DNA of 64,000 bases from Woeseiaceae bacterium (GCA_028277185.1 JANQGQ010000044.1:310001-374000), one strand, 5' to 3'. Positions 52,290-62,231 are shown, numbered from the stretch's first letter. Numbers and translations are program-made. Notes: a model not told the origin generated them from the sequence alone.

Positions 52290-54818
52290 ATGAAACACTT
52301 GTTACCTATCGCGGCGGTAATGGCCGTTGCCGCCGCGGGCGTTTTCGAGCCGCGGCCCGCGTTGGCGCAAAGCGGCGCCGGCCCTCTCGAAGAGATCATC
52401 ATTACCGCCCGCCGACGCGAGGAGTCCTTGCAGGATGCGCCGGTCTCCGTCGCGGCCTTCGGCGCGGAGGACGTCATCAAGCGCGGTTTGCGCTCGGTCG
52501 AAGATATCGCGCGCTTCACGCCGGGCCTGAGTCTCGCCAAGGCCTTCGGCCGCTCTACGGATCGGCCCGTGATCCGCGGTCAGGGCAACGTACTCGCCGG
52601 AGTGCAGTTCGGCGTCGAGTCGGGTGCCGCTTATTTCATCGACGGCGTGTACTACCCGGGCGATTTGTCGTCGCTCGATCTGTCGAGTCTCGAACGGATC
52701 GAGGTAATTCGCGGTCCGCAGGCGGCGCTCTATGGGCGCAACACGTACTCCGGGGCGATCAACTTCGTGACCGCCGGCACGGCCGAAGAAGCGGAAGGCA
52801 ACGTTCGTGTGCGCTATGGCGAGGACGCCGATCAGGAGGTCGTCGCGACCGTCAGCGGTCCGCTCACCGAATCGCTTGGCGGCAGCCTGACGGCGCGCTA
52901 CTACAGCTTCGATGGCGAGTGGGAGAACATCACGACCGGGCAGACGGTCGGTGACGAGGAAACGACGTCGCTGTTCGGCCGGCTCGACTTCGCGCCGAAC
53001 GACAATCTGTTTCTGAGTGCGCGTGTCAACTACCAGGAGGACGACGACGGGACGCGGCCGTTTTTCCTGCAGCCGTCCGAGGCCAACAACTGTTTCCCCG
53101 GCACGCGGTCGAACGCGTCGTGGCTGTGGACCGGCAGCTCGAATAACAATCAGTACTACTGCGGTGAGATCAATGCGCCGGGCGACACGGTTCAGCTCAA
53201 CGACGGTCCGGCCGTGAACACCATTCTCGTTCCCGGTGTGCCGAACCAGCCCCTGCCGGGCTGGCAGATTCCGCCCGCCAATATCAACGTACCGGCCGGT
53301 GGCGATCCGTACAACACGGATGACGGTGTCGCGTTCTCCGGCGTCGAGCGGGAGCTCGTGTTCATAACGCTGCAGGGCGAGTACGAGTTCGACAACGGTT
53401 ACACGCTGATCGGCTCGGTCGCGTCGCGGACCGAGGATCGCAAGACCGGCTCGGACTCCGATCATACGTCGGTCAACCTGCTTCCGGCGCCCGGCGCCGA
53501 GTGCGCGTTCTGCGCGTCCGGACAGACCGAGGACGACGACGTCTCGGTAGAATTCAAGTTGCGCTCGCCTGCCGATCAACGGCTTCGTTGGCTGCTTGGA
53601 GCTTTCTACTACGACCAGACGCAGGAGTTCAGCGACATCACGTTCACGGGCATCGATCCTGTCGATACCGAGAACACCATCGAGAACATGGCCGTTTTCG
53701 GGTCCGTCGAGTACGATTTCACCGATCAGTTCTCGGCAACGCTCGAAGTACGCTGGTTCGACGAAGACAAAGGACTGACCGAGGAAATCGGCACGGCGGA
53801 GCAGGTGTCCTTTTCGAACTCTTTCGAGGAGATAGCGCCGCGCTTGTCGCTGAACTACCGGCCGAACGACGATACGCTGATCTACGGCATCTATGCCAAG
53901 GGCTTCAAGCCGGGCGGCGTCATCGGTGTGGCCGGCGCCGAACTGATACCGCCGACGACGACCTACGAGCAGGAAGAGGCGGATACATTCGAGCTCGGCC
54001 TGAAACGGACGGCTTTCGAATCGCGGGTCACGTTCAACGCGGCCGTGTTCTTCATCGACGCTCAGGACATACAGCTTACGACGCCGCTGTCCGCCGTCGT
54101 TGGCAACACGCTGACGTCGGTCGTGACCAACCAGGGTTCGGGCGAGACCTTCGGCATCGAGCTCGACGCCCGCTGGGCGGCGACCGACAACCTGCTGCTC
54201 GGCGCGACCTATGCGCTGGCGGACACGGAGTTCACCGAAGGTTGTGACGACTTTCAGTACACGCTGACGTCCGGCGGCGGCGTGCTCCAGGACGCTACGG
54301 CCTGCACGGGCAACAACGTCAACGGTCAGGCTGACGGCTCTATCGAAGGCAATCAGTTCCCGCTGAGCTCGGAGCACCAGTTCAGCGCGTTTGCCGACTA
54401 CCGGGTCCCGAGCTTCGGCAACTCGGAATTCTTCGCGAACCTGTCGTACTCCTGGGAGGACGAGAAGCCCGTTCAGGTACACAATCAGGCGTGGGTGCCG
54501 GCGGCCGAGATCGTCGACCTGCGCTTCGGCTGGGAGGTTGAAAACTGGACGATCGCCATTTACGGCCGCAACCTGACCGACGAAGATGCGCCGCAAATGG
54601 TAACGCGCTGGCTGCAGGAACCGCTTGCGATCTTCAACGCCGGCGGCTTCTTCTCGGGGCAACTCGACCCGACGAATGCAGGTGCGCAACCGGGTGACTG
54701 CAACAGTCAGGCCGGTTTGCCTTGCGCTACGACGTTTCCACGCGCCTTCTTCGGCGATTTGCGCCGCGGCCGCAACTTCGGCATCGAAGCGATCTTTCGC
54801 TTCGGCGGCGGCGACTAG
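52290..54818 (+). CDS. TonB-dependent outer-membrane receptor
   Basis: An 842-residue receptor. GGGGGAGA lies 5 bases before the ATG. A signal peptide (LLPIAAVMAVAAAGVFEPRPALAQ) is followed by a TonB-box-like LEEIIITARRRE, a plug (about 45-170, IEVIRGPQAALYGRNTYSGAINFV) and a barrel with long, Cys-containing outer loops (ECAFCASG; CNSQAGLPCA). It probably imports the substrate of the neighbouring catabolic genes. It shares the dyad region with the MFS gene and is followed by a strong terminator. Confidence 0.93.
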   Translation: MKHLLPIAAVMAVAAAGVFEPRPALAQSGAGPLEEIIITARRREESLQDAPVSVAAFGAEDVIKRGLRSVEDIARFTPGLSLAKAFGRSTDRPVIRGQGNVLAGVQFGVESGAAYFIDGVYYPGDLSSLDLSSLERIEVIRGPQAALYGRNTYSGAINFVTAGTAEEAEGNVRVRYGEDADQEVVATVSGPLTESLGGSLTARYYSFDGEWENITTGQTVGDEETTSLFGRLDFAPNDNLFLSARVNYQEDDDGTRPFFLQPSEANNCFPGTRSNASWLWTGSSNNNQYYCGEINAPGDTVQLNDGPAVNTILVPGVPNQPLPGWQIPPANINVPAGGDPYNTDDGVAFSGVERELVFITLQGEYEFDNGYTLIGSVASRTEDRKTGSDSDHTSVNLLPAPGAECAFCASGQTEDDDVSVEFKLRSPADQRLRWLLGAFYYDQTQEFSDITFTGIDPVDTENTIENMAVFGSVEYDFTDQFSATLEVRWFDEDKGLTEEIGTAEQVSFSNSFEEIAPRLSLNYRPNDDTLIYGIYAKGFKPGGVIGVAGAELIPPTTTYEQEEADTFELGLKRTAFESRVTFNAAVFFIDAQDIQLTTPLSAVVGNTLTSVVTNQGSGETFGIELDARWAATDNLLLGATYALADTEFTEGCDDFQYTLTSGGGVLQDATACTGNNVNGQADGSIEGNQFPLSSEHQFSAFADYRVPSFGNSEFFANLSYSWEDEKPVQVHNQAWVPAAEIVDLRFGWEVENWTIAIYGRNLTDEDAPQMVTRWLQEPLAIFNAGGFFSGQLDPTNAGAQPGDCNSQAGLPCATTFPRAFFGDLRRGRNFGIEAIFRFGGGD

Positions 54819-54849
54819 CCCGGTTCGCGTCAACCAGCGCCACACCGTG

Positions 54850-54880
54850 GGGCCCCCGGATACGGGGGCCCTTTTCGTTT
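54850..54880 (+). terminator. Rho-independent terminator
   Basis: Arms GGGCCCCCG (54850-54858) and CGGGGGCCC (54863-54871) around GATA, followed by TTTTCGTTT. It ends the TonB receptor transcript, 31 bases after its stop. Confidence 0.92.
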
Positions 54881-54944
54881 AAGCTGGGTCGGATCCGAAA
54901 CTGCACGGATTGGCAATGCAGGCCAGCTGTTCGATCGAACTCCG

Positions 54945-55880
54945 ATGAGGGCGGGAGCCCGGAAACGCGCGCTCGCCGCCGTCGAGCGTGCGCGAATCGC
55001 CGTGCGGCGTGCGCCGCAGCGCCTCGTCTCGCTGGATGAAGCGGCCAGCGCGGCGGCCCTTTCGCCAATTCGCCTGCACCAGGTTTTCAAGGAAGTACAG
55101 GGCGAAACCTTCGGGGCATTCGTGCGTCGGGTGCGGCTCGAGTACGCCTGCGGTCTGATGCGGGCGCGCCCGGAATGGACCTGTACACGCATTGCACACG
55201 AAGCGGGGTACTCCGAGAGTTCCGATTTCACCCGCACGTTCGCGCGCGCCTTCGGTCTTCCGCCGAGCCGCTGGGACCGGGTAACGCCGCTGAACAGCCA
55301 GCACAATCCCGATAAGAATCGTCAAGACTGTGTCGATGCCGGCATTAGCATGAGTGTCTTCGGATCGGCGCCGGGTGACACGAGCTGGCCGGTAACGATA
55401 GAGACGCTGCCGGCGCGCCGCGTTGCCGTGCTCATGGTCAGGGAGGCGCATCTGGGCGACAACCTGCACCGCGGCTTCGACGCACTCGAACGCTGGCTGG
55501 ATGAGCGCGGGCAAATGCGGGAGGAGCGGACGCTGCTGGGCTTGAGCTACGACAGTGACTACGAAACGCCGCCGGAGCACTATCGCTACGAGCTGGCATG
55601 CGAAGTGGACGAGGACGTCGACGCGGCGGGCGAGGTCGTCGTGAGAACGCTGCCAGCGACACAGGCCGCGGTATTGACCTGCCGGGGCGGGCCGGAGGTT
55701 TTCGTACCTGCCTGGGACTATCTCGGTCGGGTTTTCCTTCCCGCCGGGTCGTGGGCGCCCGGACCGGGTCCGGCCATCGAGCGCTACTACAACGATCCAC
55801 GCCCGCACGGCATGGCTTACTGGGACATGGACTGTATACAGCCGGTACAACGCAATGGGGAAGGCTTAAGCAATGACTGA
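54945..55880 (+). CDS. AraC family regulator with GyrI-like effector domain
   Basis: Residues about 25-115 hold two helix-turn-helix units of the AraC type (LSPIRLHQVFKEVQGETFG; TRIAHEAGYSESSDFTRTFARAFG). Residues about 145-300 match the GyrI-like ligand-binding domain (VTIETLPARRVAVLMVREAH; the final YYNDPRPHG). The order, DNA-binding domain first, is like Rob or BmrR-type AraC proteins that sense hydrophobic compounds. It overlaps the next gene by 8 bases and probably controls it. Confidence 0.88.
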   Translation: MRAGARKRALAAVERARIAVRRAPQRLVSLDEAASAAALSPIRLHQVFKEVQGETFGAFVRRVRLEYACGLMRARPEWTCTRIAHEAGYSESSDFTRTFARAFGLPPSRWDRVTPLNSQHNPDKNRQDCVDAGISMSVFGSAPGDTSWPVTIETLPARRVAVLMVREAHLGDNLHRGFDALERWLDERGQMREERTLLGLSYDSDYETPPEHYRYELACEVDEDVDAAGEVVVRTLPATQAAVLTCRGGPEVFVPAWDYLGRVFLPAGSWAPGPGPAIERYYNDPRPHGMAYWDMDCIQPVQRNGEGLSND

Positions 55881-56691
55881 GAAAGAAACGAACGAGCTGG
55901 CAGGGCGCATGAGCGGGCGCTGGCAAGGCGACGAGGAAATCGTCATGGGCCCCGGGCAGCCGCCGCTGCAATCGGTCGGGCGATTCACCAACACGGCGGT
56001 GCTCGGCGGACGTGGCATACGTGCCGATTACGTTCAGGAGACGGGCGGCGAGGCCGGCATGGTGTGCGAGACCGTTTACCGTTTCGACGCGGACGGCGCG
56101 GTAGTTATGTCGTGGTTTCCTGGCGAGGGTGAGCCGCAGGTGTATCGTGGGACTGTCACGGACTTCCGGATCGAGGTATCGCGGACCAATGCGGACGGCA
56201 TGCTCGAGACGCTGACGGCGGACTATTCCGAACCGGGGCGGATGTCGAACAGTATGCAGCTCAAGCTGCCGGACGGCACGGACATGACCGTCTTCAGCGG
56301 CGACTATCGACGTTTGCCGCCGCCGCCGGGCAAAGCGGTGTGGCGCGATCTGACAGTCGCCGACGCGGTATCGCTCAAGGGCTTCTACGAGGACGTTGTG
56401 GGCTGGAAAGCCGAAGGTGCCGACATGGGCGGCTACGAGGACTTTCACATGCTGGACGCGGACGGCGAGGTGGCCGCCGGCGTCTGCCACGCCCGCGGCG
56501 GCAACGCGGATCTGCCGCCGGTTTGGTTGCCGTACTTTGCCGTCGATTCGGCGGATGACGCGATTGCCCGGGCAAAGGCGGGCGGCGGGCGCGTCGTCGC
56601 AGGGCCAAAGGGTTACGATGCCTATCGCTACGTTGTCATTGAAGACCCGGCGGGGGCGTCGTTCGTTGCCTGCGAGGAGGTTCAATCATGA
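55873..56691 (+). CDS. DUF1579-like domain fused to a VOC domain
   Basis: Residues about 8-155 look like the DUF1579 beta-barrel (LAGRMSGRWQGDEEIVMGPG; VCETVYRFDADGAVVMSW). Residues 158-270 form a VOC module (AVWRDLTVADAVSLKGFYEDVVGW, ending VIEDPAGASFVACEE), with the last Glu placed as a metal ligand. I know both domains as separate proteins, so the fusion suggests they act on one ligand. The start overlaps the AraC gene by 8 bases and the stop overlaps the next ATG by 4. Confidence 0.75.
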   Translation: MTEKETNELAGRMSGRWQGDEEIVMGPGQPPLQSVGRFTNTAVLGGRGIRADYVQETGGEAGMVCETVYRFDADGAVVMSWFPGEGEPQVYRGTVTDFRIEVSRTNADGMLETLTADYSEPGRMSNSMQLKLPDGTDMTVFSGDYRRLPPPPGKAVWRDLTVADAVSLKGFYEDVVGWKAEGADMGGYEDFHMLDADGEVAAGVCHARGGNADLPPVWLPYFAVDSADDAIARAKAGGGRVVAGPKGYDAYRYVVIEDPAGASFVACEEVQS

Positions 56692-57149
56692 GGAGCGTTC
56701 TCGTGGCTGCACTGTTGATGAGTGCCGCGGCGTCGGCCGACCCTTTCGAGCTGCTCGGCAGCTGGTCCGCCGACTGCGACGCCTGGGGAACGCCGGCGCG
56801 CTGCACGCTCGTCTGGTCGCGGGGTCTGCATGCGTCGCAGCTGACGGTAGATTACCGGATCGAGTCACGGGCCGACGGCGCGGCGATCTTTTCGGGCAAG
56901 GGTGTATACCGTGTACCCGCCGGTAATGCGCTCGACGGCTACTGGTACGACAGCGGCGGAGCGATTCATCCGCTGGCGGCCGTCTGGGAAGAGAGCACGC
57001 TCACTACGCACTGGGGAGTCGCCGGGTCGGAGCAGGGGCGCACGCGCTACCGGCTCACCGGCGACGGTCGGCTCGAGGTGACGGACTGGTCGCTGGGCGA
57101 GAGTGAGTGGCGGCAGTTCATGCAGGTGACTTACGACCGGAGCGAATGA
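56688..57149 (+). CDS. Secreted hypothetical protein
   Basis: The 153-residue protein has a short signal peptide (VLVAALLMSAAASADP). The mature part starts LLGSWSADCDAWGTPARC and has regular strands, suggesting a small barrel with a possible Cys pair. I recognise no family; the GxW opening and length recall the protein at 43118 and other calycin-like folds. Its ATG overlaps the fusion gene's stop (ATGA), so it belongs to the AraC-led run. It converges with the gene at 57167. Confidence 0.65.
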   Translation: MRSVLVAALLMSAAASADPFELLGSWSADCDAWGTPARCTLVWSRGLHASQLTVDYRIESRADGAAIFSGKGVYRVPAGNALDGYWYDSGGAIHPLAAVWEESTLTTHWGVAGSEQGRTRYRLTGDGRLEVTDWSLGESEWRQFMQVTYDRSE

Positions 57150-57166
57150 CGGGCGAGCGCTTGCGA

Positions 57167-58054
57167 TCAGAAACGCGTTGCGTCGGGTGTGGTCAGCGGC
57201 AGCTCCGGTAAGCGAAACGACCGCACTTCGCGATTCGGGCGGCTGATCGCCCAGATGACGCGCGGATCGAGCGGGTCGAACGCGAAAGCCTGACCTTCGG
57301 TGTCGATCGCGATTGTGCCGACGTGCACCAGCGTCGGCCCCATTTTCGGTTTGGCGAGCACGTAGAGTTCGGGCTTGTGGTGGCCGAAGACGTAGAGCAG
57401 GCCGTCGGCGCCAAGTGCTCCGCCCGAAGCGGCCTGCGGCGCCATTCGTTCTATGAGCGCCGGCGGCAGGCGCCAGCCGCCCGTGCGGCGCCAGCGCTCG
57501 TCGAACGTGTGTACGCCCGCGTAGGCATTGTCCTTGAACGGTTCGCCGGTCTCGTCGCTGTAATGCGCGAAGCCCGCGATCCAGCCGTCCCCGTAGCGAT
57601 CGAACCAGGTCAGCGAACCGTAGTCGACGAGCCCGAGACTGTGCGACATCGCGTGCTGCATGGTTTTCGTGTCGAACACTTCGACCGAACTCGCCATGGG
57701 GACTTCCGGGTGATTGCTGTTGGCGCACCACAGCTGGCCGCCTTCGGCGAAACAGCTGTTGAGATGTGCGATCGGACCTTGCCGCGAGCCCACCCAGCCG
57801 GCCACACGCTTGCCCGTTTCCCGGTCGTGCTTGCCGATCGCGAAGTTGACGACGGCATAGAAGTGCTCGTCATCGATCGCCGCGCCCTGCAGCGCCTCGG
57901 CGGCTGCAAAGCGTTCCAGCGGCTCGGCGCGAAGTTCGGCGACCGGCGGAGGGGCGTACACGGGGATGTCGCGAAGATCCGTCTGCGCCATCGTCGAAAG
58001 CGGAGCGGCGGCCAGCAGCAGGGCCGCCGCTCCGCGAGTCGTCGTTCGAGTCAT
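57167..58054 (-). CDS. Secreted protein, possible beta-propeller
   Basis: Residues 1-23 form a signal peptide (AALLLAAAPLSTMAQ). The 295-residue chain has spaced repeats of strand-rich text (HFYAVVNFAIGKHDRETGKRV; SSVEVFDTKTMQ; YAGVHTFDERWRRTGGW; GLLYVFGHHKPELYVL), like the blades of a propeller such as YncE or SMP-30-type proteins. No metal or catalytic motif is clear. It lies 7 bases after the TonB receptor gene in the same direction, so it may bind or process the receptor's substrate in the periplasm. Confidence 0.65.
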   Translation of the reverse strand: MTRTTTRGAAALLLAAAPLSTMAQTDLRDIPVYAPPPVAELRAEPLERFAAAEALQGAAIDDEHFYAVVNFAIGKHDRETGKRVAGWVGSRQGPIAHLNSCFAEGGQLWCANSNHPEVPMASSVEVFDTKTMQHAMSHSLGLVDYGSLTWFDRYGDGWIAGFAHYSDETGEPFKDNAYAGVHTFDERWRRTGGWRLPPALIERMAPQAASGGALGADGLLYVFGHHKPELYVLAKPKMGPTLVHVGTIAIDTEGQAFAFDPLDPRVIWAISRPNREVRSFRLPELPLTTPDATRF

Positions 58055-58061
58055 CGCCTGC

Positions 58062-60650
58062 TCAGCGCATCGAAGCCGTCAGGCCTACCCAGTAGGTGCG
58101 GCCGAACACGGCGTCTTCCTGGAGGAACCGGGCTCCGGGGCCCGTCAGCTCGCGGCGGCCTTCGTCGGTCAGGTTTTGGCCCTCGAACAGCACGGTGACG
58201 CGGTCGCTCAGATTGAAGCGCGCCTGCATGTCCACCTGCGAGCGTGCATCCCAGAATTCGTCGCGATTCGGATCGTTCGCATTGAGCGCGTCGAGGAAGC
58301 TGTCCGTGTAGTTGTAGGACGCACGAATCTCGAACGCCGGCGTCGCATAGAACACCGTGAAATTGCCGACGAAGTCGGGTTGCTGAAAGTAGCTGGTCGT
58401 GCGCGTGCTGCCGTCGGCAAGCGGGACGACGAACTCGGTATCGAGCACCGTCGCATTGACGATCAGCCCGAAACCGTCGAACGGCTGGGGCAGGAAGCTC
58501 AGCGTCTGCTGATACTGGGCCTCGAAACCGAGAATCTCCGCATCCGCGGCGTTCTCGGGCTGCGTCAACGCATCGTAGGTCACGCCGTCAACCTCGATCG
58601 GTCCGTCGGTCGTCAGCAGGAAGATTTCGTCCTGAATGTCTTTGTAAAAGACGCCGGCTGCGAGGATGCCGTTCGGAATGTACCACTCGGCGCTGAGATC
58701 GATGTTCGTCGACAGCCGCGGATCGAGGGTGGGGTTGGACCGGCTGATCGTTTCCTCGGCCGTGTTGATGCTGACACCGCGCGTCAGATCGCTCAGGTTC
58801 GGGCGGCCGAGCGTCTGTGAGGCAGCCGCCCGCAGCACGACGTCGTCGCTTGCCTCGAAGCGGAAGTTGATCGACGGCAAAAGGTTGGTGTAGCTGCCGC
58901 TGACGGTGTCGCCGTCCAGCGGAGCGCCATCCCATTCCGTGTCTTCGACCCGGAGGCCACCGACTACGGTCCAGCGTTCGCCTTCGTAGCTTGCCATCAG
59001 GTAGGCTGCAAGCACATCCTCGGTCGCCGACGAGCCGCGATCGATGTTCAGCACCTGATCGAAGTCGTTGCCGGCGAAGAAGCGATCCGAGGCGTCGAGA
59101 TCGATGCGGTTCTCGAAGCGATAGCCCCCCTGCCAGGCGGCGTTTGCGAGCCCGGCGTCGGCGACATCGGCCAGCGTGTAGCCGAGCCCGTCCGCCGCGA
59201 CGAAGCGCTGGAAGTTGAAGCCTTCCGACTTATCGATACTGCGGAGCAACACGCCGCCCTTGAGTTCGAGGCCGCCGGCCGCCGGAATCCAGGTACCGTC
59301 CAGCTTCGCCTCGATCGTATCGTCATCGGTGAAGCGGTCGAGCACGCCGCGATTGACGTGCGCGTAGTTCGTCAGATCGAAGAACGCCTCGGGGTCGAGC
59401 GGGTCCACGGTATTGAAAAAGGATGCCGTGCCGTAGCGGGCGCCGAGATCCGTGCCGGTCTGGAAGGCTTCCGTAACCTCAGGATTCGAAAGCTCAGCGT
59501 TGGTCAGCGCAACGTCCGCTTCGACGAGTAGCCCCGGCGTTGCCTGCCACTCCGCGCCGGCGCGCAGGCTCGTGATCTCGCGATCGAGGACGAAGCGGCC
59601 GATGCCGACGATGTTGAAGCCGGTGTCGGTAATGCCGCTGGTCGGCGTCTGGTTGCGGATAAGCGCGGGCTGCGCCGAGCTGCCGCTGGTGCCGAGTTCG
59701 TAGCGCTCCTCGTCGCGCCGTTCGTCGTCGTTGTACTCGTTGTAGTAGCCGGCAAGGTCGAGATAGAGCCGTTCCGATGGCTGGAACTCGAGCCGTCCGG
59801 TAATGCCGATCCGCTCGCGCACGTTGTTGTAGAAGAAGATCCGCTGGTTCGTCGGAACGACGATGCCGTTGCCGTTGCCGAGTCCCACGTTGTTGCCGGC
59901 GGCGTCGAACTCGGTGTAATCCGCGTCGTCGACCTCGACTTGTGGAATTTCGAAATTGCGAATCGAGTAGTCGACGCCGATGACGGCTCCGAACTGCCCG
60001 TCGGCACCGAAGCGGCCGCCGGCGGCGAAGTTGCCGCGCCATGGGAGAACGTCCTCGCCGTCATTGAGGGTCGTGCCGTCGGCGGTCTGCTCGTGCGAGC
60101 CGAGGAACAGGCCCCCGATCAGGAAAGGCTCGTCGCTCGAAAAGGCCGAGCGCGTGACGAGGTTGATGCTGCCGCCGATCGCGTTGTGGTCGAGATCGGG
60201 CGTGATCGACTTCTGAACCTCGATGCCCGCGAGGAGAAACGCCGGTATCAGGTCGAGCGGCACCGCGCGGGCAAGCGAGCCGCGTTCCGGCGAAGCGATG
60301 ACCATGCCGTCGACCGTCGTGCGGTTGTACGCCGAGTTCAGGCCGCGGACGATCGGGAAGCGCGCCTCGCCCTGGTCGTTCTGAATTGCGATCCCGGGAA
60401 TTCTGAGCGCGGCCTGCGCCGTGTTGAGGTCGGGAAGGCGGCCGATGTCGTCCTGCGCGATGGCGTCGAGAATGGAATCGGACTGGCGTTTCGTGTCGAT
60501 GGCGCGTTCGATCGACAGCGCCTGACCGTAGACGGTGATTTCCTCGACGTCGTCGATGTCGGTGGACTGTCCGAGTGCAGCGGTCGTAGCAAAAAGACAG
60601 ACAATAGCAATGCACGCGCTGGACTGCGGCGCGGAGCTTGTGCGGTTCAT
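58062..60650 (-). CDS. TonB-dependent outer-membrane receptor
   Basis: An 862-residue receptor. The signal peptide (ACIAIVCLFATTAALGQ) is followed by VEEITVYGQALS, a plug with FPIVRGLNSAYNRTTVDGMV and DHNAIGGSINLVTRSAF, and a large barrel ending FGRTYWVGLTASMR. This type, with the long RxxD-like loop after the plug, is common in oligotrophic proteobacteria and often handles sugars or peptides. GGGGG precedes the ATG. Upstream a half-arm (ATTGTTAT at 60703) is present but no full dyad. It may be transcribed from its own promoter. Confidence 0.92.
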   Translation of the reverse strand: MNRTSSAPQSSACIAIVCLFATTAALGQSTDIDDVEEITVYGQALSIERAIDTKRQSDSILDAIAQDDIGRLPDLNTAQAALRIPGIAIQNDQGEARFPIVRGLNSAYNRTTVDGMVIASPERGSLARAVPLDLIPAFLLAGIEVQKSITPDLDHNAIGGSINLVTRSAFSSDEPFLIGGLFLGSHEQTADGTTLNDGEDVLPWRGNFAAGGRFGADGQFGAVIGVDYSIRNFEIPQVEVDDADYTEFDAAGNNVGLGNGNGIVVPTNQRIFFYNNVRERIGITGRLEFQPSERLYLDLAGYYNEYNDDERRDEERYELGTSGSSAQPALIRNQTPTSGITDTGFNIVGIGRFVLDREITSLRAGAEWQATPGLLVEADVALTNAELSNPEVTEAFQTGTDLGARYGTASFFNTVDPLDPEAFFDLTNYAHVNRGVLDRFTDDDTIEAKLDGTWIPAAGGLELKGGVLLRSIDKSEGFNFQRFVAADGLGYTLADVADAGLANAAWQGGYRFENRIDLDASDRFFAGNDFDQVLNIDRGSSATEDVLAAYLMASYEGERWTVVGGLRVEDTEWDGAPLDGDTVSGSYTNLLPSINFRFEASDDVVLRAAASQTLGRPNLSDLTRGVSINTAEETISRSNPTLDPRLSTNIDLSAEWYIPNGILAAGVFYKDIQDEIFLLTTDGPIEVDGVTYDALTQPENAADAEILGFEAQYQQTLSFLPQPFDGFGLIVNATVLDTEFVVPLADGSTRTTSYFQQPDFVGNFTVFYATPAFEIRASYNYTDSFLDALNANDPNRDEFWDARSQVDMQARFNLSDRVTVLFEGQNLTDEGRRELTGPGARFLQEDAVFGRTYWVGLTASMR

Positions 60651-60797
60651 GGTATTCCCCCGAAGGTGTCGTTCTGAGATTGCGGGGTCAGGATCGCGCC
60701 GGATTGTTATCGGAATTGCGGCGTTACGGTGAAGACTGGTTTACCGTGATGTGGCGAAGATGCTGCACGCACGTGAACGCGATATTTCGGGCGGCGG

Positions 60798-62231
60798 TTA
60801 CTCTTTCCCGGCGCCTTCCGCCATGAATTCGATCGGCACCGTATCGCCGCGATTGATGTAAAGCGCTTTGTGCCGCAGGAAGCGCGTGAGGCCCGTCGGT
60901 CCCATGCGCGATGCGCCCAGGCCGGACTGCTTGAACGAGTTCTTCGTTGCCTCGAACACCATCGTAGTCATGCCGGCGTCGTTGATGCTGATACCGCCGG
61001 CGTCGATCTGCTCCGCGACGCGAAGCGCATCGGCTTCGGTCGGCCCAAATACGGCGCCGGAGAGCCCGTAGTCGCTGTCGTTGGCGAGCGTGACGGCTTC
61101 GGCTTCGTCTCGATACGCCATTACAGGCATCACCGGTCCGAAAGTCTCCTCGGTCATGATCTTCATCGTGTGGTCGACGTTTGTCAGCACCGTGGGTTCG
61201 ATCCAGTAGCCGCCGTCCTTTTGTTCGACCTTGCCGCCCGTCTCTATGCGCGCACCCTTCAGAACGGCGTCGTCGAGGTGATCGGCGATGATGTCGGCCT
61301 GGCGCGCAAATATCAGCGGGCCGACGATGCCCTCGCCGGGGTCGGGGTAGCTCAGCGGCGTGCCGCGCGCTTTGGCAGCGAGCAGCTCGACGAAACGGTC
61401 GTGGTCGCTCTCGTGAACGTAGACGCGCTCCAGCGACTGACAGGCCTGGCCGGTAGCGGCGACGGACGCACGGAGGATCGCGGTCGACGCGCGTTCGAGG
61501 TCGCTGCCGGGCAGCACGACGACCGGGTCTTTGCCGCCCAACTCGAGAAAGGCCGGAATGAAGGCGCGCGCGCAGGCCTCGGCGACTTTGCGGCCCGTCG
61601 CGACGCTGCCAGTGAACGCGATCACGTCGACCTGGTCGATCAGCGCGGCGCCGCTCCGGCCGTCGCCGGAGACGAAGCGCAATACCTCGTGCAGTTCGGG
61701 AACGCGCTCGATGGCGGCGGCGACCGGCCCGGCGAAGCGGGGCGTAACCTCGCTCGGCTTGATGATGACCGCAGAGCCGGCCAGCAGCGCGGGCACCGCG
61801 TCGATGAACGACAGCAGCAGCGGGAAGTTCCATGGGCTGATGACGCCGAGCAGTGGATAGGGCTCGAACTGCTCGCGCATCGTTACGTGCGGCAGGGCCT
61901 GCGACTGACGGTCCGCGGTCTGCATCAGATCCGGCGCGTCGCCGCACCAGCGCTCGATCGAAGCGGTCAGACCCATGACTTCGCCCATGGCGAGCGCGCG
62001 GCGGCCGGTGTCGGTCGAGAGCGCGGCCGCGATATCGGCGCTCGACGACAGTAGCGTCTCGCGAAAGCGCTGCATGACTTCGATGCGGTGCCCGAGCCCG
62101 GCTTGCTGCCAGGCCCGCTGCCTGCCGCGCAGTTCGCGGGCGATTGGCTCGATGTCGGCCGCCCCGGCAACGCAGAGTTCGTAGTCGTCCTGCCCGCTTC
62201 GCGGGTTACGGACCTTGATGGTTTCAGTCAT
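60798..62231 (-). CDS. Aldehyde dehydrogenase family protein
   Basis: The enzyme oxidises an aldehyde to an acid with NAD(P). The 477-residue protein has ISPWNFPLLLS (131-141), the catalytic Glu230 (FLELGGKDP) and nucleophile Cys264 (GQACQSLERV), and VNEETFGPVMP-like text written TEETFGPVMPV. The overall form, with EPYPLLGVISPWNFP and a hydrophobic tail, resembles the coniferyl-aldehyde/long-chain type. Its start overlaps the alpha/beta hydrolase gene by 8 bases, so the two are coupled. Confidence 0.93.
   Translation of the reverse strand: MTETIKVRNPRSGQDDYELCVAGAADIEPIARELRGRQRAWQQAGLGHRIEVMQRFRETLLSSSADIAAALSTDTGRRALAMGEVMGLTASIERWCGDAPDLMQTADRQSQALPHVTMREQFEPYPLLGVISPWNFPLLLSFIDAVPALLAGSAVIIKPSEVTPRFAGPVAAAIERVPELHEVLRFVSGDGRSGAALIDQVDVIAFTGSVATGRKVAEACARAFIPAFLELGGKDPVVVLPGSDLERASTAILRASVAATGQACQSLERVYVHESDHDRFVELLAAKARGTPLSYPDPGEGIVGPLIFARQADIIADHLDDAVLKGARIETGGKVEQKDGGYWIEPTVLTNVDHTMKIMTEETFGPVMPVMAYRDEAEAVTLANDSDYGLSGAVFGPTEADALRVAEQIDAGGISINDAGMTTMVFEATKNSFKQSGLGASRMGPTGLTRFLRHKALYINRGDTVPIEFMAEGAGKE

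Noticed and set aside
52302..54845. Antisense open frame of almost 850 codons opposite the TonB receptor gene
   Set aside because: It mirrors the receptor gene almost base for base and has the composition of a codon-bias shadow.
60703..60726. Possible ninth copy of the shared dyad before the TonB receptor at 58062
   Set aside because: Only the left arm (ATTGTTAT) matches. The expected right arm is GC-rich and unrelated, so I do not count it.
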